Shown here: in pieces, positions 23,645 through 34,730 of the stretch
How positions within the stretch are numbered: the first letter of the stretch is position 1
Layout: each line of letters begins with the position of its first letter
Assembly (NCBI RefSeq): GCF_963583255.1
Contig: NC_084808.1
Coordinates: 9,323,501-9,387,500 of the forward strand
Direction: 5' to 3'
DNA length: 64,000 nt
From: Pyrus communis
Lineage: Eukaryota > Streptophyta > Magnoliopsida > Rosales > Rosaceae
The notes under the pieces: model-generated
The model's input: the letters and a program-made list of their open reading frames with translations, nothing else
Databases searched by the model: none
What the model was told of the DNA's origin: nothing
Position numbers and translations under genes: made by a program

Positions 23645-24502
23645 GTGTTGCGCCACTTTAACGAGGATAAAGCGAAGCCTTCGAGTACTTTTATGGTCTT
23701 TCAATCACTAGATGCAAAACGAGATTCGTTCCATCCGAAGGAGGATGATGAAGAGATTTTGGAGCTTGCAGTTCCTTATCTAAGTACGATAAGAACTTTA
23801 TTGTACGTAGCTCAATGGACTAGACTCGACATCTCCTTTGCTGTTAATCTTTTGGCAAGATACAATCATACAACAACATGCAGACACTGGACTGGTGTTA
23901 AAGACATCTTCCGCTACCTTAAGGGGACTACGGATCTGGGCTTGTTCTATCCCTACGGATCCTTGACTGATGCCGCACCCCTCGCTTCTCGAGTGGATTC
24001 TCGCCTTGTTAGTTATGTTGGCGTAGGATATTTATCTGATCCGCACAAGGCACATTCTCAAACGGGTTATGTCTTTACCGTTGGAGGCACCGCAATCTCT
24101 TGGAGGCCAACTAGACAGACTTTAGTTGCCACTTCGTCTAACCATGCTGAAATTCTTGCCTTATATGAAGCAACTCGAGAATGTTTTTGGTTGAGAGCAG
24201 TTGTGGGTCATATTCCAAGCTCCTGCGATCTCTACCCTGTCATGAATGTCCTAACGATGATCTATGAAGACAACGCAGCATGCATCGAACAGGTCAAGAA
24301 GGGTTACATCAGAGGAGACAACACCAAGCACACTGTGCCAAAGTTCTTCTTCTCACATCAACAACAAGAGAATCAGAAGATTGAAGTCATGCAAATCCAT
24401 TCACAAGACAATCTGGCCAACCTCTTCACCAAATCACTACCAAATGCGACGTTTTTGAAGCTTGTTCAAGGAATTGGTATCCATAAACTTTTTGAGTTGT
24501 AA
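23645..24502 (+). pseudogene. Copia RNase H and 3' end of pol (285 codons open)
   Basis: This open frame runs from the thumb region (TLLYVAQWTRLDISFAVNLL, DIFRYLKGTTDLGLFYP) through RNase H (YLSDPHKAHSQTGYVFTVGG, ATSSNHAEILALYEATREC, YEDNAACIEQVKKGYIRGD). It ends in HSQDNLANLFTKSLPN, the usual tail of copia pol. It is unusually clean for the age of the element, but the upstream domains are destroyed. Confidence 0.88.
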
Positions 24503-24918
24503 CATTGCTAGTTCTCTTTGGAATTGTGTCAAACTCAGGGGGGTATCTTGAAGAATACTTGCTTGATCTTAATGTGCTCTTTTCCCTACGATTAGGAGCA
24601 TTTTTTCCATTGGGTTTCTGCTACCTAACTAGGTTTTAACGAGGCATGCAACTTGGGTTGATCATATCCTTGATGACGTCCCGTAGACGTTTCATTTGAC
24701 TTTGCATTACTCACGCATTTTTGCTTGGACTACGGATTTTGTCCCTACTCGGGTTTTTGCCATAGCCTTAGGGTTTTTTTTTGTGAGACTTACTTCTTTA
24801 CGCAAGTTCCTACCTTATTGAAAATAGCATGTTCTCAAAATCAATGCCGACGAGTCGACTTCCTCAAGTTCTACATGACGCCGAATCTACCTTGAGTATT
24901 TACACACTCAATGAGGAG

Positions 24919-25169
24919 TGTTGCGAACTTCCTATTAAAGTGTGATTGTGTAAATCCTAGATTAGATTTAATTCTAGTTATCCTTTCCCATCATGACTTG
25001 TATTCCTCGGGGATGAAGGATTTTTTCTCTCCCTTATTACTATAAATAAAGGCACTACGTAGGGGGGAGAACACACACATTCCCCTACATTCCTACAAAC
25101 ACATATATCCCTATAATCTCTCCTTATTGCCGGCCCCCTTCCCTTAGTCAGATAAAATAGGCTACAACA
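24919..25169 (+). repeat. 3' LTR of large copia element
   Basis: 251 bp, TGTTG to CAACA, preceded by a purine-rich AATGAGGAG tract. The 24503-24918 stretch before it is the untranslated 3' internal region. Confidence 0.92.
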
Positions 25170-25216
25170 TAAAACAATTTTTTTTATAATTTTTCTGTCT
25201 CTCTTTTCTCTTTCAG

Positions 25217-25369
25217 CAAGGTCTTGGAGGCAATTAAGGCCAACTTCAAAGAGAAGTATCAAGAGTACAGGAAAAAGTGGGGAGGGGGCATCATGGGTTC
25301 CAAGTCCCAGGCAAAGAATAAGGCGAATGAGAAGCTCCTTGCGAAGGAATCTGCTCAAAGGCTAAACTA
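25217..25369 (+). pseudogene. Terminal exon of an unrecognised host gene (or retrocopy end)
   Basis: A pyrimidine tract ending TTTCTCTTTCAG (to about 25217) is followed by a frame from AAGGTCTTGGAGGCA to a TAA at 25367-25369. About 50 residues are coded: highly charged and lysine-rich, with [20 protein letters not shown], then a [12 protein letters not shown] patch and [11 protein letters not shown] at the end. This has the look of a genuine conserved C-terminus, but I do not recognise the family. No upstream exons can be found; the copia insertion at 10514-25169 would sit in the preceding intron. Without those exons the piece cannot make a protein on its own. Confidence 0.5.
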
Positions 25370-25617
25370 AGTCTGGTTGTTTTTTTTATTTCTATTTAAC
25401 TAGGAAAAATTGGCGAGTCTGCTTCCAGATTTTCGAGTGTGGAAGTTTATTTAGATCAATCGCAGAGGTTTTCCGTTTCGTTTAAATGTCGCAATGTTGT
25501 TCAGTTGTATTGATTAGACTCGATGGACGAGCTGATTTTGGTACGGTTTTTGGGATATCCAATGAATTAATGATAAGCGCTTATATTCAAAAAAAAAAGA
25601 AAAAAAAAAAAAAAAAA
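25370..25617 (+). other. 3' UTR-like sequence ending in an A tract
   Basis: A T-rich stretch follows the stop codon. The region ends AATTAATGATAAGCGCTTATATTC followed by A10-G-A18 (about 25589-25617). Either the gene's 3' UTR runs into an A-rich patch, or this is the poly(A) tail of a retrocopied mRNA. Confidence 0.5.
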
Positions 25618-26429
25618 CCCAAAGATGGAACCCACTCGCGTGTTTTGAGTAGTTTTTTGGTTTTTTTCTTTCCCTTGTCCTTATTATTAAATAAAATTAT
25701 TTGGTATTTTTTTTTTTTTGTTAAAACTCAAAATTTTGAAGTCATTTTTATTAGTTTATTTATTTATTATTTATACAAGTATTTGCCTGCACACTTTGTG
25801 TGTATAAACACATTTTTTAAGAAAATGAGAAGGAGAGAGGGGGGGAGAGAGAGAGAGAGAACCTAGGGGGAGTGTAAGGTTTTGTTTATGTTTTTATTTT
25901 ATTTTTTATTTTTTTATTTATTTATAAATATTGGAGGTATTTTAACATCATCTATAGGTGAGACTTCAATAAAAAACAGTAAAATTTGGACCTATGAAAT
26001 TAGATTATTGCCCAACAGTTTTTTTGTGTGATAAAAGACTAATTTATCTTTTCACCCTCTTTTGATTGACAAAGACGGTTTCATTAATTAGTAAAGATTA
26101 ATAAGGAGACAGTAACTTGCTCTCCAAATAATACAAAGTTTAACAGAAAAAATCTATTGGATCCCGACTCCTAATTTTTCTCTACTTAGAATTTATACAA
26201 TCAAACATGTGATATAATTATATTCACAACACTTCTTTTTTTGTGATATCTGGTGAGCAATTCATCTTCTTTGGGGTAAATTTATTGTTTTTCATATTTA
26301 TCCTAAATATTAATGCGTGAATTCCCCTTCCAGTGTCGTTTCTCAATATAATAAGATATAAACCTTAGTAAATTTCATATAAAATTGTTTTCAAGAACCT
26401 CAACAGACAAATAGTGTCCGAGTCACAAA
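25618..26429. other. AT-rich spacer with microsatellites
   Basis: T-rich runs near 25707, a GA microsatellite at about 25845-25860 and AT-rich sequence to 26430. No gene seen. Confidence 0.5.
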
Positions 26430-27222
26430 GCCAAAATCGGTTATAGGGGCCCTTCTCCTTAGTTTTTTTCCCTCCAAGTTACAACACCTAAACTTATGCT
26501 GACTCTTTTCCATACAGTTCTGCCACCGCACACAGAGCAACAAGAAGGAGTGGCGGATTGACCAGCAGGGCAATCGCTAGCACCCTTTAATGTCATCTGG
26601 AGCGAATTTTCACAAAGTGTTAGAGTAAATGTAGAAATATAGAGAATAAACTGAAGGATGACTTTGAGGTACGAGTTGAATCGTTTCCTTAAAGTATTAT
26701 TTGCCCCCACTTAAATGAGTTTGCTGAAGGGTTCTTGAAAAATCACTTCCAAGATACAACAAAGTACGAAATATTCGATTAGCAAAACCAAATTGAATTC
26801 CCTTAGAAATAACTAGAAAGAAATTGTATGAATGTCATGGAGAGAGAAGAGAGAGCAAAGAAATTGTGTAGATAACAAATTTCTGAATGAATTTCTCTTC
26901 TACCAATTTACCAATATATAGGGGAGATTGCACCCGTTAGACACATCCTTTAGTTTGAGTATGCCTTTTCACCATGGGATACAACTCATTGTAGCAGTAT
27001 GTCCAATAGACATAACTGATACAAAACACCAATTACCTGAAGGTCATATATGTTGTAAAGCATACGGTCAAATGCCCAACAAATGGGTATGTCTGTTAGC
27101 AACAATGAAAAGTTGCAATTGCTTCAAATTGAAGAGATATGATTGTTGGGCAATAACCCAACTCTATTCTCTGCCAATACAGAACACACGCATATACATA
27201 TATATATATATATATATATAAT

Positions 27223-27255
<33 letters not shown>

Positions 27256-27272
27256 TCTTGAAATATTCAACA
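26430..27272 (-). repeat. 3' LTR of a minus-strand copia element (left end uncertain)
   Basis: Read on the minus strand, the LTR starts TGTTGAATATTTCAAG at 27272. It is preceded by AAAATAGGGAAGGATT, a purine tract (27273-27287 on plus). A promoter-like TATATATTGG is at about 26915-26926 on the minus strand. The downstream LTR end is not resolved; my left limit is a guess. The TA microsatellite (27195-27255) lies inside it. Confidence 0.5.
27195..27255. repeat. TA dinucleotide microsatellite
   Basis: Two nearly pure (TA)n blocks separated by ATATAAATTATA. Likely length-variable. Confidence 0.85.
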
Positions 27273-27876
27273 ATCCTTCCCTATTTTAAGAATATATAAT
27301 ATATGATATTACTATAATTCTCTCTTTATAATTAATCACAAGCATACCGATATAATCATGCATACAATAAATGTGTCTTTTGAATTAAACCTTTAATTAG
27401 TGTAAGTAATTCAAAGTTATAATGAATATGATGGTGACCTAAATTTAAACCAACTATTCTTATGTTAAAACCGAAATCACTACACACATGAATATGTCTT
27501 ATTTCCTTAAAGAAACTTCTGAACTAATTGAGCATTATTATGGCCTTGTGCTTCATCCTAGTTTCATGAACATTTACAAGAGAAAACCCAACTTTTGGTA
27601 GAAGCGGCACCACTTCTTATGTTCATATAGGTGAGGTTCCTTCCCATGTCTTTGCTACTATAGACATATCACAAATAACCTCATTAAGAGATAAGACTTA
27701 TCCTTCTAAACATACCAGTCTTACACTGATCATCCTGGAATGAGCTATATATTAATTTTGAATGCTTTCACAACCACTTATCAATAACTTGTTATTACCC
27801 ATTAAACTTTTAAACTAGTGATGTTCTAGACAAAGTTGGGTTACCATTATTGGTGTCTAATTTTCAGTAAAAGGTT

Positions 27877-28745
27877 TTAGCCCCATTCCACTAGATGTAC
27901 TAACAACCAAAGCTCTTGAAAGTGCTTTGTTAATGGATCTGCTAAGTTATTACTTGATTTAACATAAATAATATTAATAACTCCATCAATTATTAATTGC
28001 TTGACATATTCATGTCTCAAGCTAATATATCTAGACTTTCCATTGTATACCTTATTGTATGATGTAGACAAAGTAGCCTCACTACCACAATATAAGGAAA
28101 TGGATGACATTGGTTGTGGCCACAACTCTATTTCCAATAACAAATTTCTAATCCATTCTGCTTCTTTACTTATTGCCGCTAATGCTATAAATTCAGATTC
28201 CATGGTTGAATGTGCTATACATGTTTGCTTCTTCGAAGCCCAAGAAAAAGCTCCTCCGGCAATTGTAAAAATCCACCCTGATGTAGACTTATTATCATTA
28301 GCACTTGTTATCCAACTTGCATTTGAATATCCTTCAAGTACTGTTGGAAACTCAGAGTAAGTTAAATTCAGGTTAATAGTCCTTTTAAGATAACCAAAAA
28401 TTCTATTTATTGCTTTCTAATGAGGAGTACTTGGATGACTAGTGTATCTAGAAATTTTGCTTGCTACAAATGTGATATATGGCCTGGTACAATGCATGGC
28501 ATACATTAAACTTCCAATTACACTAGCATACTCAAGTTGTGCAACGGACCTACCAGAATTATTAAGCAAAGTTTCACTAGGGTCATAAGGGGTATTTGCT
28601 TCTTTTATTTATAGATTCTTAAACTTAAGAAGTAATTTTTCTATATAATGTGACTGACACAAGGTGTAACCCTACTATGCTTCTGTACTTTAATTCCTAA
28701 GATAATATCTACTTCATTTAAGTCCTTCATCTTAAATTTTGAATT
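27877..28745 (-). pseudogene. Copia reverse transcriptase thumb and RNase H, 5'-truncated
   Basis: On the minus strand the sequence enters at KFKMKDLNEVDIILGIKV near 28735. It passes the LEYASVIGSLMYAMHCTRPY and LKRTINLNLTYSEFP regions, then RNase H: ANDNKSTSGWIFTI, STMESEFIALAAISKEAEW, GKSRYISLRHEYVKQLI and SSNNLADPLTKH. The last 108 codons (28203-27877) are open; upstream there are shifts and stops. The gag, protease, integrase and RT fingers are missing, because homology begins abruptly at 28745 next to an unrelated gypsy fragment. The 27288-27876 stretch is the 3' untranslated part. Confidence 0.85.
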
Positions 28746-28746
28746 T

Positions 28747-29540
28747 AGATAATCTTTAGTTTCACGGGCTTGGGCTTGCTGCTGCGAGGTGGCCTGCTCA
28801 CTGTGGGCAGTGGGCTTGTCGAGGGTCGTGTCATGGTTGCTACCATAGTGGTTGCCACAGTTGTGCTTAGTGGGGGTGGTGCCGCTCCATTCGTTGTTGC
28901 GTTGAGCCTCATAGATCGCGGTGGTCTAAATCCTTGAACGTAGGGAATTCCGTTCGTTGTGGTTTCCAAATTTCTAGCCATTGTACTTTTCTTTTATGTT
29001 TTATAAAAATTCTTAAGAATAAGAATGTACGAAAAATCTACAAATGAGCAAGAAATGAGAAACTTTGAATGTGATAGTCTTCTTGGAGCGCATGAATTGA
29101 GGCTCTTAATAAAAGTACCAATTTGTGGATGCAAATTTCCGCCGTCTTGTCCTTTGAAGAAAATGCACCTACAAAATAATAGCACCTAAGATCAAGGCCA
29201 AAAGTCTCATGTGCCCATGATGAATAGGCTGGGGTGGGGGTGGGTTTGGCCGAAGAATCTCCAATGCCAAAGTTAGAATTTGAGAGAGAAAATGTTTAGG
29301 GGATTTTGGGAGAGAATCAACTTAGCTTTTTGGAGAAAAATGGGACTATATATAAGGGACTGGCAAGCCCTATTTGGAGAATAGGGACCGGCCACTTATG
29401 GTGGTATTATGAGTTTAATTGCAAGATAGTATGTGAAATAATATCTTGCAATTAACTTGGTAATCAATCCTAATTTAAATGGGATAATTGGGAGTTACCT
29501 TTTGAGTGAGTATTTGATGAGGAGACGCATGAGGCTTTCA
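28747..29540 (-). mobile_element. 5' fragment of a minus-strand Tat-like gypsy element (LTR, leader, gag start)
   Basis: On the minus strand an LTR-like segment (about 29540 to 29124) holds CCTTATATATAGTCCC, a TATA box, near 29345-29360. It ends GCGGAAATTTGCATCCACA. Next comes AATTGGTACTTTTATTAAGAG, close to the ATTGGTGCTTTCATTGAGAG start seen after Tat-type LTRs. A Gag N-terminus follows (28981-28745): MARNLETTTNGIPYVQGFR, then serine/proline-rich sequence. The frame stops at the junction with copia sequence at about 28745. The right LTR limit is approximate. Confidence 0.55.
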
Positions 29541-29715
29541 ATCCTTGATCAAAGGTGTTGATTGTTTTGCAGGTGCATTTTGTCAAGACTGAAGACGGCG
29601 AAAATTTGCATTGACAAATTAGTGCTTTCATTGAGAGTATGATTCAAACACTTGAAGAAGACTTTGTTATTCAACGCTTCTACTTTTTTTTCATTCATTC
29701 CCCTAGGGAAGAAAT

Positions 29716-29979
29716 ATGATGACGAAAAATTCAGAAACCACAATGAACAAAACTTCCTACGTTCAAGGATACGGACCAGACAATGGTGATCGTGATATGG
29801 CTACACGTCGTCACTCCTCGAAGATCACCACGGCAAAAGCCACACCACTACTACCTAGGACTGCCACCGTGGCCATGCCAGCAGCGGTAGTTGCCGTTGC
29901 AGTGGTCCATATAGCATCCCCTGCCCACGATGAAAAAGCTGCAGAGCAGCAGACCCATGGTGGAACAGCACCAACCTAG
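29716..29979 (+). pseudogene. Tat-like Gag N-terminal region
   Basis: The frame starts MMTKNSETTMNKTSYVQGYG, clearly related to MARNLETTTNGIPYVQGFR on the opposite strand at 28981. It then becomes alanine/valine-rich with ARRHSSKITTAKAT-like text. It stops after 87 codons; the rest of Gag to about 31100 is in pieces. A splice-acceptor-like TTGTTTTGCAG lies at about 29562-29572, within the leader. Confidence 0.6.
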
Positions 29980-31119
29980 CAGTCTACGGCCCAAACCAGC
30001 AATGGTAGTCTAAGGCGTTGCCGATGCAACAACAGTCCTAAGCTGAGCAGAGGCCTACCGCATGGCATTTATCCTAGATTTTCATGGAATCAGCTTACAT
30101 GATTAGTTCTGAACCTAACCACATGTTGCTAAGGAATGAAAGAAGATATGGCAGTCATCCTTATCATTCTCAATAGAAAGCAAACATAAACAAGGTAGCT
30201 AAGCTTGAAAATATGTGCTTGAAACAATTAAGACAAAAACTGATTTTAGCTTGCAAATGAAATTGATAAACTGAAACTGCATCATAACATTAATTCAATC
30301 ATGTCTAGGGCTTCAAAGCAACCCTAAGTATCCATAACCTAAATTAAAAACAAAACAAAATACATAAAAAGTTAGGAAAGCTAGAACCTAGAAATGGCTC
30401 AAAGTGGGGGACTTTTCCTCCTCTATGATGTTATGTATCTCCTCATTTTCCTCTCCTTCAAATTCTATGTATTTTTCTCCTATTAAAAGGCCTAGGAATT
30501 TTCTAACATCAGACACATTTACATCCTTAAATTGACTCTCATTTATAGCTCATTACAATCGTATTTTAGTATAGGAGTAACTGAAAACTAACTGTTATTA
30601 GAATTTGTAACTGAACAGCTCCTCTTTATTCTGTCATAATTTCTTGTCGAAACCTCCAAATCACAAGTTATAAAGACCATTAGAAAAAAGACTTCTAGGG
30701 TTTTCCAACCATATATGGCCCATTTTCTAATTCGTTCTGAGCACTTCGGGGCAAAACTCGCAAGTTGGTCGTTCTGCAAGGGCCTTTTTTGGCGGATCTT
30801 AGGCCACTTATGGGCTATGGTTTGGTCTTAGACGAGTTGGGCTTTAAACTATCCATTCTTAGCTCTTAAAATATTCAAAATAAGATGATTTCTTCAAGCC
30901 CTTACTTTCATCCTGAAATACAATACAAACAACAAAATACATTGTGATGCATAAAGATTTTAAGTCAAGAACCTAAGCAAAAGAGAGCGTAAAAGTAAAA
31001 CCTTATGTACTCAATAAGTGGACAAGAAGCAGTCCAACTACAAGAGCAACCAAAGGACCCAGTGTAAAGATCGGTCCCCGACCACCAGGAACTATACTAG
31101 TTTTCAATCCTGATCAACC
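29980..31119 (+). other. Degraded Tat-like internal sequence
   Basis: No frame of note. The start (29980-30060) still reads like glutamine-rich Gag text; the rest is AT-rich and may include a smaller unrelated insertion. Confidence 0.4.
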
Positions 31120-32089
31120 AAACCCTTTGAAACCTCAAAAGCGAACCTTGGTTCAAGCTGCCCAGATAGACGAAGAGCAAACCTCCAAGTTGGATCACAT
31201 CAAGTACTGCGCATTCCACTGAGGTCCCGGCCACATGATCGGAAACTGTTATACATGGAAGGATTACCTAGAAAAGCTAGTGAAGAAGGGTGAATGAGAC
31301 AGATATCTGGACAACCAGCTACGCAGCCTAGGAGGAACGCAGACGCAAACAAAGTGCCACTTGCCAAAACAATTGGAATCAATGACATCTTCACAGAATC
31401 CGAACACTTGGGGCCATAACAAATCCATGAAAAGGAAAATCCAGCAGGCCATATCGGTCTCACAGGTCCAGCCAACCGACGTCAACCTTGGACCCATCGT
31501 CAGCTTCACCGAGTAGGATGCCGAATGCCTAGAAAGCACATGGAGGTACTCACCAGATTCAATGGTCATACCTTTACTGCCATCATCAAAATAATACTCG
31601 ACGTAAAAACACACCTAATGGTCTTAAAACAGACGTTCACAATAGCTAACGACCCGTCTCTCTTATAATAGGATTCTAGGTCAGCCTTGGCTAGTGAGAC
31701 TGGGCACGGTAACCTTTGTCGAGTTACCAGAAAATCCGATACAGCTTCTTCAGAGGAAGAGTCAAAGAGATCAGGTCGCATCTCGGTGATGCACTGTTTT
31801 GAAGGTGTCAAAGAAAAAGGCCTTTATCCCAGTAAAAGTTGCTGAGGTGTAGAAAGACGACCTAGCTGCCCAATAGTAATCAAAGCAAATGAATCAAGAT
31901 GATGGCATCAAAGATGAAATACCAACAGACGAGGTAGGATGGAAGCTCGAAGAAAGCGTCGATTACATCATTCTTGATCCCCAGTAACTAAAAAGACAGG
32001 TAGAGTAACATAGAGAGTGAATTTAGTACTGACCAAAATTCACATACCTTCAAGGACAAGCCAAAGTGGGCTAGAAGTTATCGAGATGA
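31120..32089 (+). pseudogene. Tat-like Gag C-terminus / protease region, with deletion
   Basis: The reading passes KYCAFH, a stop, GPGHMIGNCYTWKDYLEKLV (a zinc-knuckle-like C..H..C pattern), then KRKIQQAISVSQVQ and DVNLGPIVSFTE. It shifts near 31530 to RFNGHTFTAIIK and KQTFTIAND. The expected segment with the protease active site between these two blocks is absent, so about 60-70 codons have been lost. Further on DEVGWKLEESVDYIILDP marks the linker toward reverse transcriptase. Confidence 0.7.
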
Positions 32090-34560
32090 TGAAATAGTGG
32101 GTCTTATTAACAAAGGTGTTAGAACTCAAAGGCAAATTGTTGATGAAGTTGCAAATATGTGTTATGTGTCCCAAATTGAGCCCAAAAATGTTAAAGAAGC
32201 CTTAACTCATAAGGAATAGATTTTGGCAATACAGGAGGAGTTGAATCAGTTTGAAATGAATGGAGTTTGGTCCTTTATTGATCATCCATTGAATATTAAT
32301 GTTACTGGCACTAAATGGATTTACAAGAACAAATTTGATGAGTCATGAAAAGTGACAAAAAATAAGGCCTGACTTGTTACTCAAGGATACTCTCAACTTG
32401 AAGGTGTTGATTTTGATGAAACCTTCAGTCTTGTTGCTCTTCTTGAATCTGTCAGACTTCTTTGTGTTATTGCATGCCATTTAAAGTTCAACTATTTCAA
32501 ATAGATGTCAAGACCACATTCCTTAATAGATATCTTATGAAGAAGTTTACATGGAACAACCAAAGGGCTTCGAGGATCCTCATAAGCCACCTAGAGTGTA
32601 CAAATGGAGGAAGGCCCTTTATGGTCTTAAGCACGCTCCACATGCTTGTTATAACATGTCTTCTCATTTTCTCACTTGTAGTTGTGCTGGTGGCTCTGTT
32701 GATAAGACTTTGTTTGTGAAGAAAATGAAGTCTTATGTTGTGATTGCTTAAATGTATGTGGATGATATTGTTGTTGGCTTAGCCTCTAATTCTTTTGTGA
32801 AACAGTTCATTGATATGATGACGAGTGAGTTTGAAATGAGCTAGGTTCAAGAACTGAACTACTTTCTTGGAATTCAACTAAAGCAAGAAAAAGATGGCAT
32901 TTTCATCTTTCAAGCCAAGTATGCCAAAAACTTAGTGAAGAAATTTGGTCTTGAAAGATCAAAAGATGCTAGGTCACCAATGAGTACGTGTACAAAAATT
33001 CGCAAAGACTTGAGTGACAAAGATGTTGACTAAACTTTGTATAGAAGCATGATGGGAAACCCACTCTATTTGACTGCAAGTAGGCAGGATATTGCCTTTG
33101 TACTTGGGGTGTGTGCTTGATTTCAAAGTTGTCCTAAGGAGTCTCACCTATTGGCAATTAAGAGGACTATCAAATATGTGGGTGGAACTACTAATTTTAT
33201 ACTACAATATACGCATAACACCAAAACACTTGGTTGGATATGGTGACGCCAATGGGGCTGGGTGTATTATTATCGAAAAAGTACCTTTGGGGAGCTTTCT
33301 ATGTTAGGAACAATCGATTGCATGGCATAGCAAAAAGCAAAATTGTGTCTCACTATCTAATGCTGAAGCAAAATAGGTAGCGGCGGGAAGCTGTTACACT
33401 AAGTTGATGTGGATGAAACAAATGCTCAGTGACTATGGTATCTCTCAATCCAATTTTCTTGTTTACTGTGATAACATGAGTGCTATTGATATTTCTAAGA
33501 ACCCTGTTCAGCATTCAAGAGCAAAACATATAGATATAAGGTAACATTTCATTAGAGATCTCATGGAAGGTAAAATTCTTACCTTAGCCTTTGTGCTAAT
33601 TGAAAGACAGCTAGCTAACATCTTCACGAAAGCCTTAGATAATTGAAGGTACGAAGATCTTCGACGATCTATTGGTCTTTGTGACATGAATTGAATTGGA
33701 TGTATAGCCTTACTTCTAAGAGTTGAATATTTTGTCTAGTCTCTGTTCATGTTTTTGTGTACACAGTTATCTCATCAGATAATTTCATTTTGTTCTTTGT
33801 ATGAATCTCTTACTTGTTATTCATTATTTGTAATATGTGGATTAGCCTTGGATAATTATTCACTATGATGTCAAAGGTTCTCCCTGTTCTCATAGATTGC
33901 TCTACAAAATCATTTTTCTACTCATCCAAATCTTGAGGTGATTTTGAATTTAATGTTGCTTTGGTCCTAATTGAGTGGTAGTGACTTACTCTATAATCTA
34001 AACCACATGTCAATTCTCATCTTCTCTTTGCCCTCTCCCCAAATTAAAACAAATGCAATTAGGAGAGTGTTTTAGGAAATGGGTGTCTTGAAAAGAAATA
34101 TTATATCGTCAAAAATGGGAAAATCCCTTCATTTTAGCCTTCCATGCAATGTCATGTGTAGTGTTTCAAGATCCCCTCAGTAGGTCATATTTCCAAATTT
34201 CTGAAAAATCAAATGGTAATTCATTAAAATTTCACCTTCAGTCAATTGACCTTGGCATTTCTCAAATTGGTGCCTCACTTAAAGTTCTACATCAAAGTTA
34301 TATTTTCTTCCAAGGCTTGTGCCTTGCTTTTTGCGAGTCTTGTCCTATGTTCATATTATGTAGGAAGTGCTATTTATTGAGGTCAATAGATAATTAAAAG
34401 CTTGGTTAACTTTGAAAATGCTTTTGTGATTTCAATGCTTGGTTATATGGTTTGAAGATGGCTATCTCTAATCCTATGCCCTTACCTTGACACATAATAG
34501 TTACATCATGAGCACGTGTTCATCTGTGTATTACTGTCTTTGTATGCCCTTGAAGAGTTG
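32090..34560 (+). mobile_element. SIRE-like copia fragment inserted in the gypsy body
   Basis: Starting near 32090 the text is copia pol: IEPKNVKEALTHKE, EELNQFEMNGVWS, GTKWIYKNKFDES, GVDFDETFSLVALLESVRLL. Then [10 protein letters not shown] and [14 protein letters not shown] appear, with the catalytic MYVDDIVVG at about 32752-32778. ELNYFLGIQLKQEKDG follows. RNase H remnants are at 33235-33500, and DISKNPVQHSRAKHIDIR and ERQLANIFTKALD close it near 33640. Frameshifts and stops are frequent. The 33700-34560 stretch is probably its 3' untranslated part. LTRs were not found, so its ends are approximate. Confidence 0.8.
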
Positions 34561-34599
34561 TATTTTGAAAATTACAATGGATATTGTTTCATCAAAGAG

Positions 34600-34730
34600 A
34601 GATCCCATCTGAGAAGGTTCGTACAAGATCGGTGGAGTAAGTAGAAATGGTGGTTACACCCTTACCACCATGAACGACAAAGAGGTCGAAAAGTAGTGGA
34701 ATGCCTACAATATGAGAAAGTACCATGCAT
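34600..34730 (+). pseudogene. Gypsy integrase C-terminal tail remnant
   Basis: After the copia fragment the sequence returns to the Tat-like element: ISGVSRNGGYTLTTMNDKEV, then EKQWNAYNMRKYHA and a stop. This is the C-terminal end of a Tat-type gypsy pol. Its presence on the far side shows the copia piece replaced or interrupted the pol core. Confidence 0.65.

Larger units (their letters stand above)
10514..25169 (+). mobile_element. Ty1/copia retrotransposon, old, split by nested insertions
   Basis: LTRs are 10514-10765 and 24919-25169. Both start TGTTG, end CAACA and contain CTATAAATAAAGGCAC. The target duplication TAAAA is perfect (10509-10513 and 25170-25174). After the 5' LTR comes CGTTATTAGCACGCTCC, the common ACGTTATCAGCACG-type start of this copia group. 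Gag (12347-13250), protease (13568-13834), integrase (21344-22250) and RT/RNase H (22900-24502) are in copia order, with many stops and frameshifts. The LTRs differ at roughly one base in ten, so insertion is old. About 7.25 kb between the protease and integrase parts is later insertion. The coding is dead. Confidence 0.93.
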
